A stretch of DNA of 64,000 nucleotides from Alterirhizorhabdus solaris (GTDB lineage Bacteria; Pseudomonadota; Alphaproteobacteria; Sphingomonadales; Sphingomonadaceae). Each line of letters starts with the position of its first letter. Position 1 is the first letter of the stretch. Location of the stretch: assembly GCF_007785815.1 (NCBI RefSeq), contig NZ_VNIM01000004.1:46797-110796 (forward strand), written 5' to 3'. The position numbers were made by a program, and so were the translations under genes. The notes below the pieces were generated by a model. It had not been told where the DNA came from. It saw only the letters and a list, made by a program, of their open reading frames with translations, and ran no database searches. Positions 30,727-39,460 of the stretch are shown here, piece after piece.

Positions 30727-32214
30727 CTATCGCCCGATCGGGTAGAAGATCGACTTCTCGTGCTGGTATTCGCGCAACCAGTCCGGCCCGTATTCGCGGC
30801 CAATGCCGGATCTCTTGTAGCCGCCGATCGGCGCATAGCTCATCTTGCCGGTGCCGCCGTTGATCGCCACGCTGCCGGCGCGGATCTGCAACGCCATCTC
30901 GTAGGCGGTGGCGGCGTCGGCGGTGACGATGCCGCCGTTCAGCCCGAAGCGCGAATCGTTGCTGATCGCGATCGCCTCGTCATCCGTATCGAAGCCGATC
31001 ACCGCGCCGACCGGGCCGAAGATCTCCTCCTGCGCGATCGTCATGTCGTTACGGACATCGTCGAACAGCGTGAGGTCGGTAAAATAGCCCTTATCCAGCC
31101 CCGCCGGGCGGCCGCCGCCGTGGACCAGTCGCGCGCCCTCGTCGCGGCCAGTCTGAATGAAACGTTCCACCTTGGCGCGCTGCTGCTCGCGGATCAGCGG
31201 CCCCATCAGCACGCCCGGATCGGCCGGATCGCCGATCTTCCACGATGCCGCCACCGCTTTCGCCACCGCCACGAAGGCCGGGCGGACGCTGTTGTGCACC
31301 AGCAGCCGGGTCAGCAGCGCGCAGCCCTGCCCGCAGTTGACCGAGAGGATCGCGACCGCACTCAGCGCCGCTTTCTCGACATCGGCGTCGGCCCGCACGA
31401 TCAGCGCCGATTTGCCGCCGAGTTCGAGGTGGACCCGTTTCAGCGTGGGCGCGGCCTGCGCCATGATCGCGGCGCCCACCCCTTCCGATCCGGTGAAGCT
31501 GACGAGATCGACGCGCGGATCGGTGGTGAGCAGATTGCCCACGTCCGGCCCGCCGGTCACCACGTTCAGTACGCCGGGCGGCAGACCGATCTCGTCCGCC
31601 ACCTCGCCACACAACAACGCGGAATAGGGCGTGAACGGCGAGGGTTTGAGCACCAGCGTGTTGCCGGCCAGCAGCGCCGGCACGATCTTGGCGAGGTTCA
31701 GCAGGAACGGGAAGTTGTAGCCGGTGATCCCGGCGACCACGCCCACGGGCTCGCGCACCACGGTGGTGCCGCCGATGATGCGCGGGCCGGCGGGGTTCAT
31801 CGGATCGGCGACCGTCTCGATCGGTAGGCGCACGCTGTCGTCGCGGCTGGCATGATCGAGCGCGGAGAGCAGGTGGGCGAGCGGCACATCCACCTGCATG
31901 GCGTAGGTGATGCCTTGCGCGCAGCCGACCTCCGCGATGATGAGTGCCGCGATCCGCTCCCGCCGGGCGAGAAACGCGGCGTGCATTCGACGCATCACCT
32001 CCCCCCGCGCGGCCATCGTCATGCGCGGCCATGGCCCGCTGTCGAACGCCCGGCGGGCCGCCGCGATGGCGGCCTGCGCGGCGGCGGCATCGCCCACCGG
32101 CGCCTCGCCGATCACCGCTTCGGTGGCCGGGTTCAGCACCGCGTCGCGGCCGGCGACCGCTTCCCAGCGGCCATCGATATACAGGCGATCGATATCGGTG
32201 AACGGCACGTCCAT
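30727..32214 (-). CDS. Aldehyde dehydrogenase (NAD(P)+)
   Basis: A 495-residue ALDH of normal length. Visible residues: GITGYNFPFLLNLAKIVPAL with VLKPSPFTP for cofactor binding, the FTGSEGVG turn, LELGGKSALIV with the general-base Glu, and the catalytic Cys in NCGQGCALLTR. It ends IGGYKRSGIGREYGPDWLREY. It oxidises an aldehyde to an acid. It is the last gene of the minus-strand operon and starts 11 nt after the GMC oxidoreductase stop, so an alcohol-to-aldehyde-to-acid pair is likely (inference). The substrate class is open. Confidence 0.93.
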   Translation of the reverse strand: MDVPFTDIDRLYIDGRWEAVAGRDAVLNPATEAVIGEAPVGDAAAAQAAIAAARRAFDSGPWPRMTMAARGEVMRRMHAAFLARRERIAALIIAEVGCAQGITYAMQVDVPLAHLLSALDHASRDDSVRLPIETVADPMNPAGPRIIGGTTVVREPVGVVAGITGYNFPFLLNLAKIVPALLAGNTLVLKPSPFTPYSALLCGEVADEIGLPPGVLNVVTGGPDVGNLLTTDPRVDLVSFTGSEGVGAAIMAQAAPTLKRVHLELGGKSALIVRADADVEKAALSAVAILSVNCGQGCALLTRLLVHNSVRPAFVAVAKAVAASWKIGDPADPGVLMGPLIREQQRAKVERFIQTGRDEGARLVHGGGRPAGLDKGYFTDLTLFDDVRNDMTIAQEEIFGPVGAVIGFDTDDEAIAISNDSRFGLNGGIVTADAATAYEMALQIRAGSVAINGGTGKMSYAPIGGYKRSGIGREYGPDWLREYQHEKSIFYPIGR

Positions 32215-32225
32215 GGAGCTATCCT

Positions 32226-33845
32226 TCAGCGATCGAAGCGGATCAGGTCGGCGGCGCGCAGGCCGATCGCCATCGCCGGTGCATTGGTGTTGCCGGAGAC
32301 GATCGTCGGCATGACCGACGTATCGACCACGCGCAGCCGCCCGACGCCGCGCACGCGCAGCTGTGGATCGAGCACCGCATCCGGATCACCCGGCCCGCCC
32401 ATGCGCGCGGTGCCGCAGATGTGGAACGATGTGCCGCCGATCGTGGTGGCATTGGCCAGCACGTCTTCGTCCGTGGCGATCGAAGGTCCAGGCAGCGTCT
32501 CCTCGACGATCCACTGCGCCAGCGCCGGCGCCTGCCCCAGCGCACGCAGGAAGCGAAACAGCGAGACAGCCGAAATGCGGTCGATCTCGGCCGAGAAATG
32601 GTTCGCGTCGATGAACGGCTTCACGTCCGGATCGGGGGATGTGATCCGCAGCTCGCCCTGGCTTTCGGGGTTGGTGAAATAGCCGAGGATCGTAAGGCCC
32701 GGATACGGATCGATCGCGATGCCCTTGGCCGTCGGATGCATCGAGTAAAGCCCCATGCCAATCTGCGCATCGGCGTGGTCCAGCCCGGGGCGGGTCTTCA
32801 CGAAGCCGCCGACCTCGTGCGCCGAATGGGTCAACGGGCCGGACGATCGCAGCAGGTAGGAAAGCGCCGAGCGGATCAGGCCAAGCCCCCGGAAGCTGTG
32901 GTTCAGGCTAGCCCCCTTCACGCGATATTGCGTGGAAAGGTAGCGATGCTCGCGCAGGTTGCGCCCCACGCCGGGGGCATCCACCACCACCTCGATGCCA
33001 TGCGCCCGCAACAGCGCGCCCGGCCCGATGCCCGACAACTGGAGAAGCGTGGGCGACTGGATGGCGCCGGCCGATAGGATCACCTCGCGCCGTGCCGGAA
33101 TAGCGCGCGTGCCGCCCGCCTTGTTCCTCACCACGACGCCTGTCGCGACGCGGTCGGTGATGCCGATCCGCAGCACGTCGGTGTTCGGCAGCACCGTCAG
33201 GTTGGGGCGGCCGCGCACCGGCGTAAGGAAGGCGCGCGCGGCGCTGAACCGCCTGCCGTGCCAGGTCGTGGTCGGCTGGTAGCCCAGGCCTCCGTCGCGC
33301 ACCACATCGACATCGTTCATGTCCGCCACACGCGGCACCCCGATCTCGCCGGCGCCGTCCAGCACCGCCTCGCACAGCGGATTGCCCGAAGGATGCATCG
33401 TGATCTTCAGCGGTCCGCCAACGCCGCGCCACGGCCCGGCACCGAGCGGATGATCCTCAAGTTCGACGAGGCGGCGGCCCATTTCGTCCCAGCCCCAGCC
33501 AGTGCAGCCGAGCGCCGCCCAGCCGTCATAATCGCGTGGCGCACCGCGCACGTACACCATCCCGTTGACCGAACTCGACCCGCCCACCGCGCGTCCCTTT
33601 AGCCACAGCTCGGGCGGCTTGTTGCCCCCCGGCGATACCTGATAATCCCAGACATGCGGGTTGCCCGGCGCGAGCAGCTTGCCGATTCCGCGCGGCATGT
33701 GGACGAGCGGGCTGGTATCGTCGGGGCCGCTCTCCACCAGCAGGACCGTCGTCGCCGGATCCTCGGAAAGCCGGTTCGCCAGCACGCAGCCGGACGAGCC
33801 GGCACCAACGATGATGTAATCGTAGCTATCGCCGGGCGTCGCCAT
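32226..33845 (-). CDS. GMC-family FAD oxidoreductase (alcohol dehydrogenase)
   Basis: A 539-residue glucose-methanol-choline oxidoreductase. The FAD motif is YIIVGAGSSGCVLANRLSE (residues 9-27); GRAVGGSSSVNGMVYVRG is GMC signature 1 and GAIQSPTLLQLSGIGP is signature 2; the catalytic His lies in FHICGTARMG and the C-terminal segment is NTNAPAMAIGLRAADLI. It resembles choline or long-chain/aromatic alcohol dehydrogenases. The start codon shares one base with the stop of the flavin reductase (TGATG). With the adjacent aldehyde dehydrogenase it would take a primary alcohol to an acid. Confidence 0.93.
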   Translation of the reverse strand: MATPGDSYDYIIVGAGSSGCVLANRLSEDPATTVLLVESGPDDTSPLVHMPRGIGKLLAPGNPHVWDYQVSPGGNKPPELWLKGRAVGGSSSVNGMVYVRGAPRDYDGWAALGCTGWGWDEMGRRLVELEDHPLGAGPWRGVGGPLKITMHPSGNPLCEAVLDGAGEIGVPRVADMNDVDVVRDGGLGYQPTTTWHGRRFSAARAFLTPVRGRPNLTVLPNTDVLRIGITDRVATGVVVRNKAGGTRAIPARREVILSAGAIQSPTLLQLSGIGPGALLRAHGIEVVVDAPGVGRNLREHRYLSTQYRVKGASLNHSFRGLGLIRSALSYLLRSSGPLTHSAHEVGGFVKTRPGLDHADAQIGMGLYSMHPTAKGIAIDPYPGLTILGYFTNPESQGELRITSPDPDVKPFIDANHFSAEIDRISAVSLFRFLRALGQAPALAQWIVEETLPGPSIATDEDVLANATTIGGTSFHICGTARMGGPGDPDAVLDPQLRVRGVGRLRVVDTSVMPTIVSGNTNAPAMAIGLRAADLIRFDR

Positions 33846-34354
33846 CAGAGCGGTCCGAGGCGGGCATAGCCCCCCTCGATCCAGCCGAGTGGATCGCTAC
33901 CCTCGCCCGCGTGGACCGCATCGACCGTGCCGACGAACAGTTCGTGCGTGCCGAAGACCAGCGTCTCGCGGACGGTGCAGAAGATCGCCGCGCACGCCTG
34001 CGGCAGATAGGGCAGGCCATCGCGCACCTGCCATTCCGCGCCGGCGAAGCGTTCGGTGCGTAATGCACTGTTCGAGAACAGGCCGACGAGCGCGGTGTGC
34101 TCGATGCCGAGGAGGTTGATGCAATAGCGCCCCGCGCGTTCGATCGCGGCATGTGCGCTGGCAGCGCGGTTGACGCTGACCAGCATCGAGGCCGGTTCCA
34201 TCGAGACGGGGATGACCGCCGAGGCGGCAAGCCCGGCGGGCGCGCCGGTCACCGGGTCATGCGTCGTTATCAGCGCCACCGCGCCGGGCATCCGCCGCAT
34301 CGCCGCCTTGAGGGCGGTCGCAACCTCCGCATCGGTCTGCTCGCTGATCGTCAT
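33845..34354 (-). CDS. Flavin reductase (HpaC-like)
   Basis: A 169-residue flavin-reductase-domain protein with the family's VALITTHDPVTGAPAGLAAS, SMEPASMLVSVNRAASAH, YCINLLGIEH and GTHELFVGTVDAV. These proteins make reduced FMN or FAD with NAD(P)H for two-component monooxygenases. No HpaB-type partner is seen within the window; the LLM oxidoreductase at 4128-5048 is one possible consumer, or the partner lies elsewhere. It is translationally coupled to the GMC gene and lies 80 nt after the CoA-transferase/racemase gene. Confidence 0.9.
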   Translation of the reverse strand: MTISEQTDAEVATALKAAMRRMPGAVALITTHDPVTGAPAGLAASAVIPVSMEPASMLVSVNRAASAHAAIERAGRYCINLLGIEHTALVGLFSNSALRTERFAGAEWQVRDGLPYLPQACAAIFCTVRETLVFGTHELFVGTVDAVHAGEGSDPLGWIEGGYARLGPL

Positions 34355-34434
34355 GCCGCTCCCCGCGTCTCGTTACGCGCTCTGCTACGGGGCGATCCCG
34401 ACCCCGCGCGCCTGTCGAAAGGCGGGCGGGCCTT

Positions 34435-35529
34435 TCAGCTCCAGCGCGCGATCGCCGCCGTCACGGTCGTCTCGCCCGGTTCGGTGATCGTCGGCGGCGT
34501 CCCGTTCATTTTCGGCGCCGGGGCCGGTTGCGCCTCGCCGTGCCGCGTCACGAAGCTGTGCCGGGCGATATTGTGCGGATGGAGCGGCGCCTCCGCCAAG
34601 GACAGCACGGGGGTAACGCAGGCGTCGGTCTGCGCGAACAACGCCGCCCAATGATCGCGCGGGCGACTGTAGAAGACGGCGGCGAGATCGGCCTCCATCG
34701 CCGGCCAGCCGGCGCGATCCGCCTGATCGTAGCCGCGATCTGCGAGGTCGAGGGCCTCCACCATCTGCGCGAAGAACTGCGGCTCCAGACACCCCACCGC
34801 CACATCGCGCCCGTCGGCGCAGCGATAGCAGCGGTAGAAGGGCGAGGCGCCGTCCAGCAGGTTGCTGGCCGGCGCATCCAGCCACAGCCCCTTCGGGGTC
34901 CAGGCGTGGAACAGGCTCATCAGCGCCGGCACGCCATCGGTGATCGCCGCATCCACCACCTGCCCGCGCCCGGTCGACCGGGCCGACAGGATGGCGGCGA
35001 GCAACCCCGCGATCAGGAACATCGCGCCCCCGCCGTAATCACCGACGAGGTTCAGCGGCACGGGCGGCGGCGACATGCCGTCGCCCATCGCATGCAACGC
35101 GCCGGTGATCGCCAGATAGTTTAGGTCATGCCCCGCCCGCAGCGCCAGCGGGCCGGTCTGCCCCCACCCCGTCATCCGACCGAACACGAGGCGCGGGTTG
35201 CGTGCGAGGCACGCCTCCGGCCCGATCCCCAGCCGCTCCATCACGCCGGGGCGATAGCCCTCGATCAGCGCATCGGCGCGGTCGATCAGGTCGAGCAGCG
35301 CGTCGCGGTCGGCGGGGGCCTTCAGGTTCAGCCAGACCACATCGCGGCTGCGGTGGAGGACGTCGCCGCCGACATCGTCCCACGCCGCCGCGACCGCGCC
35401 GGGCGGGCGGGCGATACGGATCACGTCCGCGCCCATGTCCGCCAGTAACATCGCGGCGAGCGGGATCGGGCCGATCGCGTCGATTTCGACGATACGGACG
35501 CCGGCGAGCGGACCGGTGCGGGCGGTCAT
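34435..35529 (-). CDS. CaiB/BaiF CoA-transferase family protein (alpha-methylacyl-CoA racemase-like)
   Basis: A 364-residue class III CoA-transferase-fold protein beginning MTARTGPLAGVRIVEI. Two residues of the racemase pair are visible: His in RAGHDLNYLAITGAL and Asp in NLVGDYGGGAM, matching His126 and Asp156 of mycobacterial alpha-methylacyl-CoA racemase, with GRMTGWGQTGP before them. This supports epimerisation of a 2-methylacyl-CoA over CoA transfer. Racemases of this type are needed when methyl-branched side chains, as in sterols, enter beta-oxidation. Its start shares one base with the stop of the keto-acid cleavage enzyme (TGATG). Confidence 0.88.
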   Translation of the reverse strand: MTARTGPLAGVRIVEIDAIGPIPLAAMLLADMGADVIRIARPPGAVAAAWDDVGGDVLHRSRDVVWLNLKAPADRDALLDLIDRADALIEGYRPGVMERLGIGPEACLARNPRLVFGRMTGWGQTGPLALRAGHDLNYLAITGALHAMGDGMSPPPVPLNLVGDYGGGAMFLIAGLLAAILSARSTGRGQVVDAAITDGVPALMSLFHAWTPKGLWLDAPASNLLDGASPFYRCYRCADGRDVAVGCLEPQFFAQMVEALDLADRGYDQADRAGWPAMEADLAAVFYSRPRDHWAALFAQTDACVTPVLSLAEAPLHPHNIARHSFVTRHGEAQPAPAPKMNGTPPTITEPGETTVTAAIARWS

Positions 35530-36458
35530 CAGATGGTGGTCCGGTCCGCGCCCTTGAGATCGAGGATGGCGCGCGCTTCGTCCGGCGTCGCCACCGACAA
35601 CCCCTGCGCCTCGATGATCTGGCGGGCGAGCGTCACCTGCTGCGCGTTGGTTTCGGCAAGCCTGCCCCGCCCCGCCCACAGCGAGTCCTCAAGCCCGACC
35701 CGTACGTTGCCCCCCATTGAGGCGGCCATCGCGACGATGCTCATCTGCCGCGCGCCCGCGCCGAGCACCGACCATTCGTAATGGTCGCCGAACAGCCGAT
35801 CAGCGGTCCGCTTCATGTGCATGATGTCGTCTGGGTGGCTGCCGATACCGCCGAGGATACCGAAGCAGGTCTGGATGAACAGCGGCGCCTTCACCAGCCC
35901 GCGATCAAAAAAGTATTTCAAATTGTAGAGATGGCTGGTGTCGTAACATTCGAACTCGAACCGCGTACCCTGCGGCGACAGCACCGAGAGGAGATGCTCA
36001 ATGTCGGCATAGGTGTTCTTGAAGACCAGATCGCGCGACGCCTCCAGCGCCTTCGCTTCCCAGTCGTGCTTGAAGTCCTTGTATCGGTCCAGCATCGGGA
36101 ACAGACCGAAGCCCATCGTGCCCATGTTGAGGCTGGCGACTTCGGGCGCGAAGGTTTCGGCCGGGCGCATACGTTCCTGCACCGTCATCGAGGGATGCCC
36201 CCCGGTGGTGAGGTTCAGCACCGCATCGGTGCGCTGCTTGATGACGCCGAGGAACGGCCTGAACAGATCGGGATCCTGATCGGGCCGCCCGTCCACCGGG
36301 TTGCGTGCGTGCAGGTGGATGATCGCCGCGCCCGCTTCGGCCGCGCCGACCGCCGACTCCGCGATCTCCTGGGCCGAAACCGGCAGGTACGGCGACATCG
36401 ACGGCGTGTGGATCGCGCCGGTGATGGCGCAACTGATGATTACTTTGCCTTTGGCCAT
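35529..36458 (-). CDS. Beta-keto acid cleavage enzyme (BKACE, DUF849)
   Basis: A 309-residue TIM-barrel protein of the BKACE family (related to 3-keto-5-aminohexanoate cleavage enzyme). Zn ligands are in AAIIHLHARNPVDGRP; further family segments are LNLTTGGHPSMTVQERM and EFECYDTSHLYNL. BKACE enzymes cleave a beta-keto acid with acetyl-CoA to give acetoacetate and a new CoA ester. The start at 36458 has GGAGG 5 nt upstream; nine codons of the longer frame are dropped. That ribosome site can pair with a CCTCCG arm upstream (see hairpin). It is the first metabolic gene after the LuxR-type regulator. Confidence 0.92.
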   Translation of the reverse strand: MAKGKVIISCAITGAIHTPSMSPYLPVSAQEIAESAVGAAEAGAAIIHLHARNPVDGRPDQDPDLFRPFLGVIKQRTDAVLNLTTGGHPSMTVQERMRPAETFAPEVASLNMGTMGFGLFPMLDRYKDFKHDWEAKALEASRDLVFKNTYADIEHLLSVLSPQGTRFEFECYDTSHLYNLKYFFDRGLVKAPLFIQTCFGILGGIGSHPDDIMHMKRTADRLFGDHYEWSVLGAGARQMSIVAMAASMGGNVRVGLEDSLWAGRGRLAETNAQQVTLARQIIEAQGLSVATPDEARAILDLKGADRTTI

Positions 36459-36463
36459 GGCGT

Positions 36464-36498
36464 CCTCCGCTAATGCGGGCGACATGCCCGCCCGGAGG
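36464..36498 (-). promoter_or_regulatory. Hairpin sequestering the ribosome site of the BKACE gene
   Basis: On the coding strand CCTCCG (36498-36493) can pair with CGGAGG (36469-36464), which contains the Shine-Dalgarno of the BKACE gene, with an inner GCGGGC/GCCCGC stem and a five-base loop. This could limit initiation until unfolded, or act as a terminator after the regulator gene. No U-tract follows, favouring the first reading. Confidence 0.4.
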
Positions 36499-36527
36499 CC
36501 ACAACCAACCTGCCGATGGTTAGGCGA

Positions 36528-39224
36528 TCAGGCGAGGATACCGAACTGCCTCGCGCGCATCACCGCCTGCGGGCGTCGCCGCACGCCGAGCTTGTCGTAG
36601 ATCTGCTGCATGTACCATTTGACGGTGCCCTCGGTGAGACCGAGCCGTTCGCCGATCTCGCGGTTACGCAGACCGCCGGATACCATCGTGAGGATATCCA
36701 CCTCGCGACTGGCGAGACGACTGCCGAGGCCGACGCTGTCCTCCTCGTCTTCGTTCTCGTCGTCCGCGCTGATCGCGGGGCTGCTGCGCATCATGCCGGC
36801 CAGCTTCGCCGCGAACACGTCGGCCGGTGCATCCAGCATGGGGCCGTTGGCATAAGCCTCGGTCAGCAGCGAGGCGATCACCTCGCCCTCGTCGATGAAC
36901 AGCTGGGTCCAGCCGGCCGGCTCGGCGAGTTCCACCGCCGCGCGCACCGATCGCCGCGCCTTAGAGCGGTTCCCCTGCAACACGGCGATCTCGGCCAGCA
37001 GCAGTTCGAACGTGACGACCGATCGTACCGAGCCGGTACGCTTGACGAAATCGAGCCAGCGGACCGCCACCTTGCGGACACGCACCAGCCGATGATGCTG
37101 CATCTCGATTCGCAACCAAGCGATCGCCATGCTCTCGTTCTGGCGGGTGGGGTGAAGGGTCGGCACCGGCTCCTCGTCAGCATTGAAGTCGCCGGCACGG
37201 AACGCCGCCTCCGCCTCGTCGATCTGGCCAATCCTGATGAGGATGCGGACCTGCTCGGCGACGACCAGCGCGCGCAGCCGGCTCAGACCGCATTCGATCG
37301 CGACGAGATGCGCCTCCTCCAGCCCGGACAGGGCCGCATTCATCTCGCCCGCGGCGAAAGCCAGCCGCGCGCGCACCAAATAGCCGGCGGCGATCTGGTC
37401 GACGAAGCCCCATTGCCGCGCGGCCGGCAGATATTCCGCCACCAGTTCGGCCGCCTGCCCGCTCTCGCCGATTTCGTAGAGCAGCCCGGCCAGCGGCAGC
37501 CCCGGCAACGCCGCCAGCCCTGCACCGACCTCTGGGTTGGCCCTGGCGGTCGCCAACGCCTCCTCGAGAAAGCGCCGGGCGAAGGCCGTCTTGCCCTGTG
37601 CCATCAGCGTGGGTGCGACGGACGACTTGAGCGCGATCGACGCGAAATCCGAACCGGGCCGCCCCAGCGCACGGCGCGTCTCGGCTTCCAGCTTTAGGAT
37701 GTCGTTAAAGTGATACAGCTCGCGGCGCGCGGACATCAGCTGGGCGAGCAAGGTGCAGCTGAGGTAGGGGTGCTCGTCCCCCAGATCCTGCAACAGTCCC
37801 TCGGCCTGCTGCTCCACCGCCACCATGTCGTCCCGCGCGGCCGCTAGCATGATCTGACGATGGCGGATCATGAAATCGAGCGTCTCGTCGGCGTGGCCAT
37901 CCAACGCGCCCGCCGCGCGGCGTGCGTCGCGGATGGCGATCGCCGCGCGAATAAGCCGTTCCGCCGAGGCGAACGACAGACGACGGATACGCCGCCACGC
38001 CAGCGCCAGCAGCAGCATCGGCCGCTCGCTCAGCACCGGCCAGGGCAAGTCGGACCCCAGTTCATCGATGCGGTAGAGATGGCCGGCATAGATCAGGTCG
38101 TTGGCGAGGGCTTCCAGCTGGTCGGCGACGAACGAGACGTCCCCGCTTGCCGCCGCGTGATCGAGCGAGAGCAGCGGCCGATGGACGGCGGCATAGTGCC
38201 GGCTCGCCCGCCGGTGCAACGCCGCCGCGCGGGCCGGCGCGCGCTCCTTGAGCCGGCCGAGGATCGAGTCGCGGAACAGCGGATGATAGCGGAATCGGCC
38301 GCGTTCCTGATCGATCGCGGTCAGGAACAGGCCGGCCTGATACACATCGTCCAGCTGGCGACGCGCATCGTCATCCTGCGATACCGCTGCACAGGCTTCG
38401 GGCGAAAGATCGGCCAGCACGGCGGTATCAACCAGAAAGTCGCGAACCGACTGGGGCTGCAACGACAGAACCTCTTCCAGAAAATAAGCGTTGAACTCGG
38501 CGCGCAGATTGTCGGAAAGGCGGGTCCAGCCGATCCCCTGCGCCTTCTCGCGGCGGTAGAGCTCACCCGCCATGACCAGCCCGGCCGCCCAGCCGTGCGT
38601 ATCGTGGATGATGAGCTGCATGTGTTCCGCATCGAGCGGCACGCCGGCCGTGCGCGAAAGAAGCTCGATGGCCTCGGCGCGATCGAAGCGCAGTTCGCTG
38701 GCGCCGATATCGACCATCAGGCCGAGCGAACGATTGCGCGCGACCGGGATGCCGAGGGCGCCGCGCGAAACGAGGATCGTCGTCATCGTGTCGCGCACGC
38801 TGGCGATCATCTGGGTGATGAAATCAAGCGCGTCGCGCGGCAGCAACTGGGCATCGTCGATCACCAGCACCGGATGGGCGGTCGCCGTCTCCGCCATGAT
38901 GGCAAACCACTCGTTATTCTGTCCGCTCGGATCGAGCGTCGCCCAATCCAGCCCGGCGGCGACGCCGGCGGCCTTTAGCGCAATACGGAACGAGGTCAGG
39001 TCCGAGATCCCGGCACGCCCGGCCAGCCACAGGCCGGGACGACCGGCGGCCTTCAGTTGCTCAAACCAGTATAAGGCGGCGGAGGTCTTGCCGCTGCCGG
39101 CGGGCGCACTGATGCTGGTGATGCGGGACTTTCCGATCGTGTCCAGCATGGCCGACAGTCCGGCGCGTTCGATGAACAGACGTCGGCTGCTCGGCGGTAC
39201 GATCGTGGTCGGCACCAGCCCCAT
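36528..39224 (-). CDS. LuxR-family ATP-binding regulator (MalT/LAL type)
   Basis: An 898-residue STAND-type activator. The N-terminal NTPase has Walker A SAPAGSGKTSAALYW (about residues 39-53) and Walker B VLVIDDAQLL; the middle is helical, repeat-like (TPR type); the C-terminal LuxR helix-turn-helix is SREVDILTMVSGGLRNREIG then LTEGTVKWYMQQIYDKL. Such proteins multimerise on an inducer and ATP and activate catabolic promoters. It lies upstream of, and in the same direction as, BKACE-racemase-flavin reductase-GMC-ALDH (69-nt gap) and is divergent from the quinone-reductase-like gene, so it may activate one or both (inference). Confidence 0.92.
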   Translation of the reverse strand: MGLVPTTIVPPSSRRLFIERAGLSAMLDTIGKSRITSISAPAGSGKTSAALYWFEQLKAAGRPGLWLAGRAGISDLTSFRIALKAAGVAAGLDWATLDPSGQNNEWFAIMAETATAHPVLVIDDAQLLPRDALDFITQMIASVRDTMTTILVSRGALGIPVARNRSLGLMVDIGASELRFDRAEAIELLSRTAGVPLDAEHMQLIIHDTHGWAAGLVMAGELYRREKAQGIGWTRLSDNLRAEFNAYFLEEVLSLQPQSVRDFLVDTAVLADLSPEACAAVSQDDDARRQLDDVYQAGLFLTAIDQERGRFRYHPLFRDSILGRLKERAPARAAALHRRASRHYAAVHRPLLSLDHAAASGDVSFVADQLEALANDLIYAGHLYRIDELGSDLPWPVLSERPMLLLALAWRRIRRLSFASAERLIRAAIAIRDARRAAGALDGHADETLDFMIRHRQIMLAAARDDMVAVEQQAEGLLQDLGDEHPYLSCTLLAQLMSARRELYHFNDILKLEAETRRALGRPGSDFASIALKSSVAPTLMAQGKTAFARRFLEEALATARANPEVGAGLAALPGLPLAGLLYEIGESGQAAELVAEYLPAARQWGFVDQIAAGYLVRARLAFAAGEMNAALSGLEEAHLVAIECGLSRLRALVVAEQVRILIRIGQIDEAEAAFRAGDFNADEEPVPTLHPTRQNESMAIAWLRIEMQHHRLVRVRKVAVRWLDFVKRTGSVRSVVTFELLLAEIAVLQGNRSKARRSVRAAVELAEPAGWTQLFIDEGEVIASLLTEAYANGPMLDAPADVFAAKLAGMMRSSPAISADDENEDEEDSVGLGSRLASREVDILTMVSGGLRNREIGERLGLTEGTVKWYMQQIYDKLGVRRRPQAVMRARQFGILA

Positions 39225-39460
39225 GTCGCTCTCCTATGGTCCGCCTCTTTGGGCGGCTCGTATTATTCGACGGGGTATTTACTGATTTCGACGCCCATGC
39301 AAGCCCCAAGGCCTATCTCGCGACAGGTAGTGGAACGACCGGGAAATGTTGAAACAGTCTCGCCTTCCCTGTCCCCCGGCAGGTTCTGGCGACATGCGGA
39401 TGACCAAGTCTCATGCTCCGGTGACAGTCCGGCACGATGCGGCAGACAGGAAGGTTCAGG

